Source of the DNA: Saccharomycopsis malanga
Lineage: Eukaryota; Ascomycota; Saccharomycetes; Ascoideales; Saccharomycopsidaceae
Direction: 5' to 3'
Length of the DNA stretch: 64,000 bases
NCBI GenBank assembly: GCA_004014935.1
Contig: CP025325.1
Coordinates: 2,232,001-2,296,000 of the forward strand
In this document: one piece after another, positions 8,112-18,598 of the stretch
How the letters are laid out: each line of letters starts with the position of its first letter
Numbering within the stretch: position 1 is the stretch's first letter
Position numbers and translations under genes: made by a program
Notes under the pieces: generated by a model
Database searches by the model: none
Told to the model about the DNA's origin: nothing
Seen by the model: only the letters and a program-made list of their open reading frames with translations

Positions 8112-11100
8112 ATGTCTGAAGGCTCAACATTAGCTATAGCTGTTGATAGTTACATTGACTCGTTGGGCGCGGAACAGCCGCAGGCTGACAAACTTCAGAT
8201 TATAGTAGATTTGATAACGTCAAACCAGGTCAAGTTGGTACAATTGATAGAGGCATTAGGCGACAAATTGAAACAGGAAGATGGAGTGCTACGGGCTAAG
8301 GCACTTGAATGTTTATCTGAAACGTTAGAAAAGTTACCTTCGGATAAATTATCGAAGTTGGAAATTAACCATCTTACAAAGTTTTTCATTGTAAAGTTTG
8401 ATGATTTATTAACTTTCAAACAAGTGTTATCAGGTATTAATGCTTTGATTTTGATGTATGAGTTTTCTTTCAAAGAGAATTTAATACCGATCCTCACTAA
8501 TCTTTGTGATAACTATAATTCTAAGAACTTCAGTGCGTCAATAAGATACGAGACATTAAAAATTCTAGACAATCTTGTCAAAGCTGACAATTCCGAAGGA
8601 AAAGGGCTTCTTGTTATCACTTCAGGAAATGAGTTCAATGATTTGTATGTGAAAACTTTTTTGAACATTGCTACAGGTGAGAAAGATCCAAGAAACTTGA
8701 TGCTTTCTTTCAGACTTAACGAGGCCATATTATCTAAATTTAATAACGTGCAGGTTTTCAAAGAAGATTTATTTGATATCAGCTTTTGTTATTTTCCTAT
8801 TGCTTTCAAACCTCCTAAGAATGACCCGTACAAAATCACTTCTCAAGACTTGAAAACTGCACTTAGAAATGCTTTGACTGCTAATGAATTGACTGTAGAC
8901 GATTTATTGCCAAACTTGTTTGAGAAATTGACGTCAAACTCATCAAGTGTGAAGCAAGATGTTTTGCTCACATTGCGCTATGCAATCTCCAAGTTTTCAA
9001 CCGAAACGGTACACGCGCATTGGGTTGAAATTTGGGACGCCTTGAAGTTTCAAGTTTTGAACGACACAGAGATCCCTTATGCTCAGATCATATCTAGATT
9101 GGGCGATATTGTAGAAGGAAAACCTGACCCTAACCTTGATTTATTGCCAAATGATGAACGGGAAAGACAAGAAGCTATAGAAGCAACTAGCTATAGTTTA
9201 CTGTTGTTTTCCCAAATCATAAGGAAGTTAGCCAGCAATTCTTCATACGTTTCAGAATGTGTGTCTAGAATAGTGGAGGAGTTGAAAACACATATTGTAG
9301 ATAGTAAGACGAAATTGGCAAAACCAGCGTATTTGTTATTGTCTGCGGTTGCGCAATCTAATGATTTTGCCTTCAATAACGTTATGGAGCTGGTAAGCCC
9401 TGTATTGATTAAGCCGGAAAGTTTACTGTGTTTGACGGTTGATGAACAGTTGATATTGATTGATGAAGTTTTCTTTTTTCTTCATTCATACAAAAACCTT
9501 TACGGTACGTTCCAAAAGCATAGAAAACAAGTCATTGATATGGCAGACAATGTCTTGTTCAAATTCAAGGATGAAATTATCATAATATTGACCAAGTCTT
9601 TATTATCATCTTCGAATCTGTTCACCAACTTGAAAGTCAAGGCTTTGAAAAACTTGACTTTGACTGTTAGTCTCTACGATTTTCTTTCTTTTTCTGAAGT
9701 GAAGATGATTTTAAATTATCTTACGGATATTTTGGTAGACAGTGTTTTTCCAAGTAACGGTCAGCGTGACGGAATTGAACTAGCTAACCGTGATCAAAAA
9801 GAAGCTACTTTTGGCAAGATTTATCCTTCGTGTCTTGACTTGCTTGCAATTATTACAGAATTAAACAGTGAACTTGTATCAAGTGAGTTCTTTCCTCAGT
9901 TTTTCAGCCTGTTACCAGACTATGTTGAGGAAGGTTTTCTTTTGTCTAGATATCAACAAATTTTGCAAATTTTGAGTGATTTATCGTCTAGAAATAGCAA
10001 CTTGTTAGAAATATTCTCTATCAGACTTGTTTCAAAACTCAATATTTTGATTTCAAATCATACTAACTGTCACCAAGACAATCAATATTTGGACTATGGT
10101 GGCTTGATTGTTAATGTTTTATATGACACTCTTTTCAAATTTCTTTCAAATAACCCAAATTTCAAAACTGATAGTAGTTTTTTGACCAAATGCGTACCAA
10201 TACTCTTAAAACTTACATTATCGATTGATGCTGATAGTGTTTTCAGTAACGACCATTTTCTTGAGTTGGCATCTAGGATTTTATACCTTATAATTTTAAA
10301 GTGTAAAGTTCATAAACACCAAGAGCTTTTGGATGAATTTACACAAGTGTTTCTTAGTAACTATACTGGAGTGAAGACAGAGTTGAAGATCATAACTTTA
10401 GAGCCTCATTCTTTAAATATTATTGAATGTCCTACCAAATTCATATCACTTTTTGTCAAATTGATAGCAGGCATTGATTTCAAATCAACTAAGCTTTTAG
10501 CAGAAGGTAAACATACGAAATTTGATTTTGTTGATGATATTATCTCCTTGCTTGTTGATAACTCAGTCACTGACATCTATCAAAGATTACTGCTTTTACA
10601 GTTGCTTTGCCTCACTATTAATAAATGGTTCAATGATGAGCAGACATCATTTTTAATTGAAAAATACAATATTTTGACTCATGGTATAGAGTCATCTATA
10701 CAAAAGGCACACTATACTGAGACCATGAAGTACCTTGAAGTGTTTACATGGATTACGAAGGCTTTGATTTTGAAGAGGGACAAGTTGATAGCTAAATTTA
10801 CTGATTATATGCTTACCTTGATTGACATTGCTGCCAAGTGCGATGTCAATAATGAGTTTAAATTGGGAAATAAGGTTTCTAAAAGTTTTGAAATTCTTGT
10901 AGATGAGGGACTCATATTCAAGACCGATTGTACAAAATCTGTTACCAAAAACTTTGCTATGTTGATGATTAATAAGGAAAAAAACCATAACATTAATTCA
11001 AAGTCTTTATACAAGCAAAAACTTTTTGGTATAGCTGTCCCAAAACTTATATCCAGCTTTCAGCAAAACACAAAACTTGATGACGACAAAGATGTTGAGT

Positions 11101-11660
11101 TGGACAGTTATGAAGTATCACTATTAAAGAAAACTTATTGTTTGATGACATTGAGCTTGATAGCAAACTACATGAGTACTGAAATTATATTGTCCAGTGT
11201 AGAAGAGTTTTTTTCTTTGCTTATAGAGTCTGTCAAATTAAACGACTCCCAAGTGCGGGTTGCTGCTCTTACTACGATTGACTCTATCATAATGGCTAAA
11301 ACAGGGAAGTTCATTTCAGGATATTTGTCCTCTTTGATGCCGCTTTTGATAGACTGCTTTAAGTCCGCCAACTATTTCAAGAAGGATTTGGACGGCAATC
11401 CAAAAGCGAAAGTGAAATTAGTTACTGTCCTGAAAATAAACAAGAGATTTGTGAAGTGTAACTCTCAACAGGTTCGTGAGTTGTCACTCGCTTGCTTAAT
11501 TAAGCTTGCGCAACACATTGACTTGATTAAGTTGATGCCATTTAAAGAGGAGGTATTGAAAAACTTGATGGTGCCTTTGGATGATAAAAAAAGAGATGTT
11601 AGAAAGAAAGCTTGTGACTGCAGACAGCAGTATTTTGAATTAGGCCAAATCAAATCTTAA
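8112..11660 (+). CDS. MET18: MMS19/Met18, cytosolic Fe-S protein assembly targeting factor
   Basis: This is a HEAT-repeat scaffold of the CIA targeting complex, which hands Fe-S clusters to DNA polymerases, helicases and sulfite reductase; in yeast, mutants are methionine-requiring and DNA-damage sensitive. It has 1182 residues, close to the usual family length (about 1000-1200). The MMS19 N-terminal domain begins near residue 35 (IVDLITSNQVKLVQLIEALG) and alpha-helical HEAT repeats fill the rest. The last 60 residues carry the family's terminal signature (MVPLDDKKRDVRKKACDCRQ). The start is the ATG at 8112; the frame is open two codons further to a TTG, which is not needed. It converges on PMT2 with a 302-bp gap. 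Confidence 0.93.
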   Translation: MSEGSTLAIAVDSYIDSLGAEQPQADKLQIIVDLITSNQVKLVQLIEALGDKLKQEDGVLRAKALECLSETLEKLPSDKLSKLEINHLTKFFIVKFDDLLTFKQVLSGINALILMYEFSFKENLIPILTNLCDNYNSKNFSASIRYETLKILDNLVKADNSEGKGLLVITSGNEFNDLYVKTFLNIATGEKDPRNLMLSFRLNEAILSKFNNVQVFKEDLFDISFCYFPIAFKPPKNDPYKITSQDLKTALRNALTANELTVDDLLPNLFEKLTSNSSSVKQDVLLTLRYAISKFSTETVHAHWVEIWDALKFQVLNDTEIPYAQIISRLGDIVEGKPDPNLDLLPNDERERQEAIEATSYSLLLFSQIIRKLASNSSYVSECVSRIVEELKTHIVDSKTKLAKPAYLLLSAVAQSNDFAFNNVMELVSPVLIKPESLLCLTVDEQLILIDEVFFFLHSYKNLYGTFQKHRKQVIDMADNVLFKFKDEIIIILTKSLLSSSNLFTNLKVKALKNLTLTVSLYDFLSFSEVKMILNYLTDILVDSVFPSNGQRDGIELANRDQKEATFGKIYPSCLDLLAIITELNSELVSSEFFPQFFSLLPDYVEEGFLLSRYQQILQILSDLSSRNSNLLEIFSIRLVSKLNILISNHTNCHQDNQYLDYGGLIVNVLYDTLFKFLSNNPNFKTDSSFLTKCVPILLKLTLSIDADSVFSNDHFLELASRILYLIILKCKVHKHQELLDEFTQVFLSNYTGVKTELKIITLEPHSLNIIECPTKFISLFVKLIAGIDFKSTKLLAEGKHTKFDFVDDIISLLVDNSVTDIYQRLLLLQLLCLTINKWFNDEQTSFLIEKYNILTHGIESSIQKAHYTETMKYLEVFTWITKALILKRDKLIAKFTDYMLTLIDIAAKCDVNNEFKLGNKVSKSFEILVDEGLIFKTDCTKSVTKNFAMLMINKEKNHNINSKSLYKQKLFGIAVPKLISSFQQNTKLDDDKDVELDSYEVSLLKKTYCLMTLSLIANYMSTEIILSSVEEFFSLLIESVKLNDSQVRVAALTTIDSIIMAKTGKFISGYLSSLMPLLIDCFKSANYFKKDLDGNPKAKVKLVTVLKINKRFVKCNSQQVRELSLACLIKLAQHIDLIKLMPFKEEVLKNLMVPLDDKKRDVRKKACDCRQQYFELGQIKS

Positions 11661-11962
11661 AGCATAGTATCGATTGGGAGTTAAATTTGATATGAATTAA
11701 AAATTACATAAATATTTTTTATACAGTAATGATTTATTCAGTGTAAGGTACCAATTTCCATAATTGTTCTTTCTCATAACTTCTAGTGGATAAAAACAAT
11801 ATATGCTGATTTTGTAAAATATAAAAAAGGAAGAAAGAAGAAGAAAAAGAATTTGAGGTCAAATATAAAAGTACACAAGTTGAGAAAAGGAGGGGAAGGA
11901 ACTAAACAAGAATGAGTATAGAAACAAAAGAGCAAACAAAACAAAAGCTATACGATGCTCTC
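11661..11962. other. Convergent gap between MET18 and PMT2
   Basis: A 302-bp AT-rich gap with a purine-rich stretch (gaagaaagaagaagaaa, near 11830). It serves as 3' flank for both genes and no other feature was seen. Confidence 0.5.
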
Positions 11963-14296
11963 TTAGTATTGCCAGTCCCAAAGCTTTTCATCAGAGATTC
12001 TCCATGATGGCAACCAGTTCAAGTACTTATAGTTTCTGTTTGGTCCTTGCAAACCAAAACTGATGTGCCTGAAGTGCCAGAAGATTCCAGCGACCAAGAT
12101 GTAGTTGGCTAAGTAAGCTCCAAGGTAGATGTATTTTCTAGATCTGTAAGGACTGTTGTTTAATGGAGCCAAGAAAAATTCGAAAACGTATGTGTAGACA
12201 AGTAAGGCAAAGTATAAGGCAGGCAAATAATGATGGACGTAAGTGACTCTTCCCATAATGACGAAAGGAGCAAAGTGTAATCCCCAGCCAAGCATTGGGT
12301 AGACAGCGCCCATGAGGAAAAGGTTCCATTTGTGAGTGACGGCTTCAGTAGCTGCTGGGAAATCGTTGTATTGTCTTTGCCATCTGAGGAGGTAAAAAAC
12401 AAATATAATTGCAAAGATTATCACTGCAACTGAGGAGGTCCATGTAGTAGCTGGTGATCCAATTAAAAAGTACTTTAGGTTGTCATCGCCCCAGCCACAT
12501 AATCTAATACCAACATGCAAAGTAGGCCATTCCCAGAATTTGGAAGCCAAATCGTCTTGTTTGTCTGGGTCAGGAATCAATGCGTTGTTGGTAGCCATCA
12601 TAGCCAAATTCAATTGAACAAAATCTTTAAAAAAGTTAGTCTTAGGCAATTTAAAATCGGCAGAAGGTAATTCCAAGTGGTCGTTTTGATGAAATTCGAT
12701 GTTCCACCAAGTTCTCTTGTCTCTCTTGAAAGAATTTTTGACACAGATAACTTCACCTTGACGGAAACCCCATTGAGGCAATTGGGAACCTGAAGTACCC
12801 AAGTAACATCCCAAGACTTGATTTTTGAATCTTATGGACGTGGTCAACGGATGAAGTCTGCTCTTGTTTTCGTTACCTTGTTGGTGCACAATTTCCACAA
12901 TCCAATTATCCTTCTCATCACCAATGGTCAAATTGCCATAACCAGCGACTTCAAACTGGCCTTTAGTGACAGGAGCTTGAACGTCATGAGTGTGCAAGTT
13001 TCTGCCGGTAGCAGGATGCATAAGTCTAACAGGCATACCTTCATAAACAAATTCAAGGCCGTCGGTTTCAGGGTTGAATGGGTCAGCCCATCTTGCTCTT
13101 TGGAAAATCCAATTGTTGTTAGTATCTTTATGAGAATAGGTGGTAACTTGTTGTTGACCAGAACCCACTGGATAGGTTTGAACATGGGAATGAAGCAAGC
13201 CACCGCTGAGACCTTGATTCTTAAGGGTAATGATACTGGTACCTAAGGCGACATCTCTTGGACCACCACCAACATCGGAACCAACCAAGTTAGCTTGAAA
13301 TAAAGAGTTCATGTTGGCATCACCAGTACCTGAATGCCACAACAATTCAAAGTGAATTTTGAAACAAATCATGAATACAGTTAATGGAATAGCAATCAAA
13401 GCAATTATTCTGGCAACCCAGTGGAAAAAGAAGATTGAACGAGTCATAGATTTGTCGCCGAAATATTCCCATAACTGCACTACAGTATAGATTCCAACCA
13501 AAGTGGTGACAAAAAGACCCACCATCTTGACGGAGTCAACGCAACCAATCGAAATACCTAGCAATAAAATCCATTTCCACCATTTTCTACCAAATGGGTT
13601 ATGTCTTTGATTATGGAATCTCACAAAACAATAGACGGTGGTGACAGTGAAGAACAATAACATAGCATCCAATAAAATGAATCTACCCAAAGTAACATAA
13701 CTTTGCTCCAAAGCAACCATCAAAGTGAAAAGCCAGGTTGGAAGAATACCATACCCAATTTCCTTGGCAGTGAAATAAGCAAAAGGAACACACAAAGCAC
13801 TGAAAGTAGCCTGGAATAATCTCATTTTGATAAAGTCAATGTGCTCAGGGTATGCTTGTCCCGATGGGAAATCCCACGATCCATTGTAACCAGCCAAATA
13901 ACCAGAAAATCCAACCAACATCTTTCCTAAAGGAGGATGAACATCGTGATAGAATTCATGTCTAAGATAGTACGACCCAAATTTACCAAAATGGGCTTCA
14001 TCCCAAACAACAGATTTATTGGCGCCAATCTTGTAAACACGAACCAAGAAGCCTAAGATAGTAAAAAGAAGTGGGGCAAGAATACCTTCAAGCTTCTTTA
14101 AAGATTGAAAGAAATCTTCATTTTCTCTAGCGATAGCCTTGTTAGGGTCATCCAAGCTTTCATCGTCTTGTTGATACTCGTCCAAAAGCTCTTCGTCTTC
14201 GTCTTCAAGGCTATTTTCTTCAAATGATACTTGGGCCTTCTTCTTCTTGTCAGCCAAGGGCTTGTCAACTCCCGAAGCTTTTACGCTGGCCACCAT
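11963..14296 (-). CDS. PMT2: Dolichyl-phosphate-mannose protein mannosyltransferase, PMT2 subfamily
   Basis: This enzyme transfers mannose from dolichyl-phosphate-mannose to Ser/Thr of secretory proteins in the ER, usually as a Pmt1-Pmt2 heterodimer, and is needed for wall integrity. The 777-residue chain has an acidic cytosolic N-terminus ([10 protein letters not shown] type), then the PMT catalytic domain (about 75-320) with the lumenal [18 protein letters not shown] segment carrying the catalytic Asp-Glu pair and [11 protein letters not shown]. Three MIR motifs follow (about 335-520; [30 protein letters not shown]), then the C-terminal multispan domain (about 545-760). The sequence [17 protein letters not shown] is typical of PMT2 rather than PMT1 or PMT4. 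The start is the ATG at 14296; the frame runs on 15 codons to a TTG, which would add a hydrophobic stretch not expected in this family. Confidence 0.93.
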   Translation of the reverse strand: MVASVKASGVDKPLADKKKKAQVSFEENSLEDEDEELLDEYQQDDESLDDPNKAIARENEDFFQSLKKLEGILAPLLFTILGFLVRVYKIGANKSVVWDEAHFGKFGSYYLRHEFYHDVHPPLGKMLVGFSGYLAGYNGSWDFPSGQAYPEHIDFIKMRLFQATFSALCVPFAYFTAKEIGYGILPTWLFTLMVALEQSYVTLGRFILLDAMLLFFTVTTVYCFVRFHNQRHNPFGRKWWKWILLLGISIGCVDSVKMVGLFVTTLVGIYTVVQLWEYFGDKSMTRSIFFFHWVARIIALIAIPLTVFMICFKIHFELLWHSGTGDANMNSLFQANLVGSDVGGGPRDVALGTSIITLKNQGLSGGLLHSHVQTYPVGSGQQQVTTYSHKDTNNNWIFQRARWADPFNPETDGLEFVYEGMPVRLMHPATGRNLHTHDVQAPVTKGQFEVAGYGNLTIGDEKDNWIVEIVHQQGNENKSRLHPLTTSIRFKNQVLGCYLGTSGSQLPQWGFRQGEVICVKNSFKRDKRTWWNIEFHQNDHLELPSADFKLPKTNFFKDFVQLNLAMMATNNALIPDPDKQDDLASKFWEWPTLHVGIRLCGWGDDNLKYFLIGSPATTWTSSVAVIIFAIIFVFYLLRWQRQYNDFPAATEAVTHKWNLFLMGAVYPMLGWGLHFAPFVIMGRVTYVHHYLPALYFALLVYTYVFEFFLAPLNNSPYRSRKYIYLGAYLANYILVAGIFWHFRHISFGLQGPNRNYKYLNWLPSWRISDEKLWDWQY

Positions 14297-15176
14297 TGTG
14301 TCGTTGATTGCAAACAAAAAGCTTAAAACTAGCGTCAGCAATTAAATGAAAGCAAAAACTCGCTGGCTCAAGTCTTTTTTCTTTCGTATCTTTACTATAT
14401 TTATTTAAATGTTTGTTTATTTACTGCTAACACGTTGTTACATTCTAATTTTCACCGCCGAGCAAAATGTGGGCGGGTGACCCAATGGGAACCTATTCTA
14501 AATTCTCAACATGCGTGTAGTGTATACAGGAGGCGTTTCTAGGAATTTTAATTAAGATATATTAGCAGTAGAACATTACCTAGCAGCGTGTTTGCCATGA
14601 GAACTTTTTTGCTATATTGTAGACTCGCTTTAAATAGGAAAATCATTTAGATGAAAAAATTCGGTCCCAATCAGAAATAGATCTAGATCTATTTCTCATA
14701 CTGGAAAAAGATGTATTGACATTGTTACCTGGCCTCCTAGAAGTTGAAGGGATTTTTAAGTAATAACACTTGGCTTATTAGAACTGCCACAATGTAAAAG
14801 TTTTTCAATACGTTGAGGCAAAGTCAGACCTTGACTGAGACTTAAAACCCCACTTTCAAGAAATAGCTAATTTTAGATGAAAATTCTACAACTTGCAATC
14901 CATCAAACAGCAGTTAAATTTTGATTGCATACGTTAGAAGGACTTGACAACAACGTGACCTAATATATAACTGCATATACTACTTCAACAGAGTTGACGC
15001 GTTCTTTCATGATGAAAGATCCAACTATGTTTACATGTCATCTCGTTAAACAATGAACTACAAGCAGTACACCGTTAACGTGAATGTTAATGAAATTAAA
15101 GCAGAAAATACATGACTGATTTAACATTATCAATGGTAACATGTATTTTAATCAAGTTCACTAATTTATTAAATGC
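14297..15176. other. PMT2 promoter / carboxypeptidase 3' flank
   Basis: An 880-bp gap without a supported gene. It contains a 24-bp perfect palindrome (listed separately at 14673). Short frames here lack family resemblance. No tRNA-like B box was seen. Confidence 0.55.
14673..14696. repeat. Perfect 24-bp palindrome
   Basis: Two 12-base arms, AGAAATAGATCT and its exact inverse AGATCTATTTCT, meet without a spacer. The palindrome lies 377 bp upstream of the PMT2 ATG. It could be a dimeric regulator site or a cruciform; no known motif is assigned. Confidence 0.7.
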
Positions 15177-16754
15177 TCAATTGGAAATCGTAACGTCCCC
15201 ACGGATCCATCTATTAAACATATCCAAGGAAACCTCAGGCTGGTCGTATGGAACCATGTGGCCTGCATCAAAGACTCTTAAAAAGGTGAACTTTTCATGG
15301 TTTTTTATTTTACCACCATAAATACCATCTTGGGTGTAATAGTTTTCAAATTCTGCGGAGGCAAACTGTTCATGCTTGCTGTATGGCAATGCATCAGAAT
15401 AGGCATGGTTACCGAGCCAGTTACAGATGTAGTCCTTGTCTCCAGCGTAGAGCAAAACTGGGATGTCGTAAGTATCAAGCAACTCCACGACTCTGGTGTG
15501 GAACGGCAACATGTGGTCGCCAGCAGCCAGGAATTGGTTGCCCACGTCATGATTACATGACACAAAGGAGTCTACCTCAGCACCTATTGCTTCTTGTACC
15601 TCTTTAGTGTTCAAGTATTGACTGACATGGTCCATAGCTGCGTAGCAGAGGTTTCCTTCGCACGGTTTTCTAATGTCGTAGACATTGAGACCTGTTGCAA
15701 TGAATTTCAGCATTGAGCTGGCCCCACAATATACCTGAGCTGGGACACATTCGAAAGCGGTCTGCTTGTCATAACATCTCTGAATCAACTCTAAACAGCG
15801 AGGAATTTCGTCTTTCATGGTCTTGCAGTCTTCTTCGGACAACACTGCTGGATATCCGCCTTGACCACATGCCATTGGTTGGTAGTATTGGTGTTGGGTG
15901 TATGGATCAGTGATACCATTGCCAATCAACACGCTGGTAAGGTTGAAGTTAGCATCTGATCCATGAGACAAGATTTCACGAGCAAACTCTGGTATGTAAT
16001 GGCCACAATAACTTTCTCCAGCAATATGGAAAGGTAATTGTGAATATTCTGGAAATTGTTTGAAGAAAAGTTGAAGGAATGCATAGACATCTTTACCAGC
16101 AGCAACAGTGGTAGAAACATCTTGAGAAGAGTAGGAAAAACCTACGTTTACCGGTTGGTCGATGAAGATCACTGAGGCATTATTGTTCCAAGAGTAAGGG
16201 TTGTGCACAGGCTTGAGCTGAGCATTGATTGAAGCTGGTCCAAGCTCAAAGAAAAGACCTGTCAAGGACAGACATCCTGGTCCACCATTGAGCCAAAGGA
16301 CAATTGGGTCTGTGGCAGGGTCGTTTCGGGACTCGAAGAACCAGTAAAAAAAATGTTTGTCATCTTTATCAATGTCAAGATAGCCAGTATATTGTTTCAC
16401 AGTGTCAATACCCAATACAGCAGGATCGTGCTTCTTACCTCTCAAACTGTGGCCTGGAATCTCCTTATCAGCAGTATGAAAGTCCCAATTAGTTTTTTTC
16501 GTAGACTTTCTACCCTTGGTTTTTGTTCTCATCTTGGCCACAGCCTCAGGATGATCAAGTGCCATTTGACTCCAGAGAGCTTTATTCTCCTCGGAAACCT
16601 GATCGGCCTCAAGCCCCAATTCCACGGCAACAGACTCAACCCATGTATTCCCTGTGTTATGATTTAGTGCCAATGGTTGCTGAGCTCCAGGGGCATTTAC
16701 AGCATTTGCTGAGATTGCAATCGCCAAAACAGATAATATGCTTTGAAGTTTCAT
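15177..16754 (-). CDS. Carboxypeptidase Y-like vacuolar serine carboxypeptidase
   Basis: This S10-family protease probably trims C-terminal residues of peptides in the vacuole. It has 525 residues: a signal peptide ([18 protein letters not shown]), a short propeptide (about 20-120) and the mature domain from about [16 protein letters not shown]. The catalytic triad is visible as Ser248 (GESYCG), Asp441 ([12 protein letters not shown]) and His499 (DAGHMVPYD). The oxyanion-hole/substrate motif is WLNGGPGC-x-S with x encoded by CTG, which only fits the family if CTG is Ser. GESYCG has Cys where CPY usually has Ala. The propeptide is shorter than in classical Prc1, so this may be one of the PRC1 paralogues of Candida yeasts rather than the main CPY. 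The start is the ATG at 16754; upstream in-frame codons reach a GTG and would mask the signal peptide. Confidence 0.9.
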   Translation of the reverse strand: MKLQSILSVLAIAISANAVNAPGAQQPLALNHNTGNTWVESVAVELGLEADQVSEENKALWSQMALDHPEAVAKMRTKTKGRKSTKKTNWDFHTADKEIPGHSLRGKKHDPAVLGIDTVKQYTGYLDIDKDDKHFFYWFFESRNDPATDPIVLWLNGGPGCLSLTGLFFELGPASINAQLKPVHNPYSWNNNASVIFIDQPVNVGFSYSSQDVSTTVAAGKDVYAFLQLFFKQFPEYSQLPFHIAGESYCGHYIPEFAREILSHGSDANFNLTSVLIGNGITDPYTQHQYYQPMACGQGGYPAVLSEEDCKTMKDEIPRCLELIQRCYDKQTAFECVPAQVYCGASSMLKFIATGLNVYDIRKPCEGNLCYAAMDHVSQYLNTKEVQEAIGAEVDSFVSCNHDVGNQFLAAGDHMLPFHTRVVELLDTYDIPVLLYAGDKDYICNWLGNHAYSDALPYSKHEQFASAEFENYYTQDGIYGGKIKNHEKFTFLRVFDAGHMVPYDQPEVSLDMFNRWIRGDVTISN

Positions 16755-16831
16755 GATGCCAGATAAGCCAATGTAAAAAATCAAAAACACCACAATGAAC
16801 CTTTTTGCTCAAAATGAATCGTACTTCTATG

Positions 16832-16854
16832 AGTAGTGGGGGCTATCCACTACT
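16832..16854. repeat. 8-bp perfect hairpin upstream of carboxypeptidase
   Basis: AGTAGTGG (16832-16839) and CCACTACT (16847-16854) are separated by a 7-base loop, 78-100 bp upstream of the carboxypeptidase ATG. It may form in the 5' leader or be a regulator site. Confidence 0.5.
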
Positions 16855-16916
16855 TATAGGCCATCGCTGATCTTTTGTTCTGTAGATAACCGGTTGTGTA
16901 GAAAAGGGTTAAAAAA

Positions 16917-16932
16917 CGGAGCCATAGCTCCG
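16917..16932. promoter_or_regulatory. CGG-N10-CCG inverted site (candidate Zn2Cys6 binding site)
   Basis: CGGAGCCATAGCTCCG is CGG and CCG separated by 10 bases, with outer arms CGGAGC/GCTCCG perfectly complementary. It lies about 163 bp upstream of the carboxypeptidase ATG. CGG-N10-CCG is the geometry known for Put3-type binuclear zinc-cluster factors; which factor binds here is unknown. Confidence 0.4.
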
Positions 16933-17458
16933 CCAAGATTGCGGAGATTTGAGAGTATCGAAGAATCATACAAGTAAAATATGTCACCTATAACAGTTTA
17001 AATTACACAATTATACGTTTTGAACTATACATCATAATTTAAGACATAGTGTTCCACAGGAACCTATGTAAAGCAATGTATCTATTACTGGAATAAAATA
17101 CAAAGGACAATAAAGCTTACTGTTAAGCCTGAAGAAAACTGTATTAAAATAATGTAGTGATAATTGAAGTCAAAAGGTTTGTAGAATGATCAAAGATATA
17201 ACACGTAATTCTTTAATTTTACCTAAATCAGTTGTAATATTGGAATGGTCTATTTTTTAAATGCTCACCAACTAGCATAGCGTATAAGAGTCTGCTTTTG
17301 AATTCATAGATTTCATTCATTGGGCTATGTGATAAATAGGGGGTTTTCTCAATTTAAACAACCTTAATATTTACAACCTTGACCTTGCCAAATCGATTCA
17401 TCAATAGTACATGTGAAGGCAATAAATAGAGTCGACGTAAAAAACATTAACATACATG

Positions 17459-17504
17459 ATTTTAGTTATACGGGAATTCATATTTTAGCTATATGGGAAT
17501 TTAA
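17459..17504. repeat. Imperfect 23-bp tandem duplication
   Basis: Two adjacent 23-base units (17459-17481 and 17482-17504), each beginning ATTTTAG, then TATA/CTATA and GGGAATT, match at about 19 of 23 positions. They lie just beyond the 3' end of the oxygenase gene. Confidence 0.6.
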
Positions 17505-17533
17505 TTTAAACTATCTATGTATTAAGTAAAGCT

Positions 17534-18598
17534 TCAATAAGTAGCATTCAATCTCATGGCGAGATATTCGCCGGCGGTGATTGGTCCATATTTCTTAGGC
17601 TTCTCTGCAGAATAAGTTCCAGGAAGCGCATCTACAATTTTATCCTTGTTAGCAGAAATGAAAAATGGTATAGAATAGCGAACTCTGCTGATTCCTGTGG
17701 CAGAGTCTACTGGTGGGGCAGTGACTCTATGTAGCGTAGACTTAAGCTCATCGTTAGACCATCTCATGAGAAAGTCACCAGTGTTGACCACCAAAGAGCC
17801 AGGAATGTATGGCGCATCAACAAAGGTGCCTGGGTTGTGTGGATTTTCCACTTGCAATCCGCCACAGGAGTCTTGAAGAAGCATTGTTAGTGTACCGAAA
17901 TCAGTGTGTGCCGCAATTCTCTCTGCTTTTCCTGTTTTCAATTGGGATTCGTCTGTAGGTGGATAATGTAAGAGTCTCAATTGATTGTCAGAGTCAGAAT
18001 GATAAGGCAAAAAGAAGTTTTCTTCTAAACCAAGACCTAAAGCAATAGCCTTCAAAAAAAGTTTTCCAGTAGCATCTGAGATTTTGAAATAGTATTGGCA
18101 GTACTCTTGAAATCCTGGAATATCTTTTTCATCGGGCCAAATGTTATAGTACTTTTTATTGTTCTTGTTTCCTGAGTCAAAAGATTCCTTCACATCTGGG
18201 GTCTGTCTAAGCTTTTCCACTTCATCCTTATCAAAAACCATCTGGACAACCTTTTCTTTACCAATATGAGACCATCCTCTATGATGCGCACCGTTAGGGG
18301 GATGAGCACATTTTTCCTTTTGCTCTCTGTTAAGCTTGAAGAAAGCCTCGCTCCATTCAAACATTCTCTTCTGGTCAGCCTCTTTGATGCCATGATTAAC
18401 AATATACATAAAACCAACTTCCTTCATAACCCTGACCATTTCACGACCAGCCTTAAGTTTTCCCTCTGTAGTACCTTCGAGAAATGGCTTGAAATCAACC
18501 ACAGGCACCGAGAACTTCTCGGATGCCAACTTGGCATCAGTATACGTCTCAGCGACCATAGTGGCAGTGAGTGTTCTGGTTTCAGTTTCGGTAGCCAT
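17534..18598 (-). CDS. 2-oxoglutarate/Fe(II)-dependent oxygenase (isopenicillin N synthase-like)
   Basis: This is a non-haem iron oxygenase of the DIOX_N plus 2OG-FeII_Oxy family, 354 residues. The N-terminal domain starts at VPVVDFKPF (about 32); the jelly-roll core carries the iron facial triad His231-x-Asp233 (AAHTDFGTL) and His290 (TLHRVTAPP). The 2-oxoglutarate-binding RxS motif appears as RYS in VRYSIPFF. The substrate cannot be read from sequence; fungal relatives include pyrimidine and thymine hydroxylases as well as many unassigned enzymes. The start is the ATG at 18598; a Met at residue 14 is an alternative. It is transcribed in the same direction as the neighbouring aldo-keto reductase, about 0.8 kb away, so the two have separate promoters. 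Confidence 0.85.
   Translation of the reverse strand: MATETETRTLTATMVAETYTDAKLASEKFSVPVVDFKPFLEGTTEGKLKAGREMVRVMKEVGFMYIVNHGIKEADQKRMFEWSEAFFKLNREQKEKCAHPPNGAHHRGWSHIGKEKVVQMVFDKDEVEKLRQTPDVKESFDSGNKNNKKYYNIWPDEKDIPGFQEYCQYYFKISDATGKLFLKAIALGLGLEENFFLPYHSDSDNQLRLLHYPPTDESQLKTGKAERIAAHTDFGTLTMLLQDSCGGLQVENPHNPGTFVDAPYIPGSLVVNTGDFLMRWSNDELKSTLHRVTAPPVDSATGISRVRYSIPFFISANKDKIVDALPGTYSAEKPKKYGPITAGEYLAMRLNATY

Larger units (their letters stand above)
16755..17533. other. Carboxypeptidase promoter and oxygenase 3' flank
   Basis: A 779-bp gap. It holds a hairpin at 16832-16854, a CGG-N10-CCG site at 16917-16932 and a 23-bp imperfect direct repeat at 17459-17504, each listed separately. No gene is supported. 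Confidence 0.55.

Noticed and set aside
12818-13246. 142-codon plus-strand frame inside PMT2
   Set aside because: Complete overlap with a conserved gene on the other strand; no recognisable domain.
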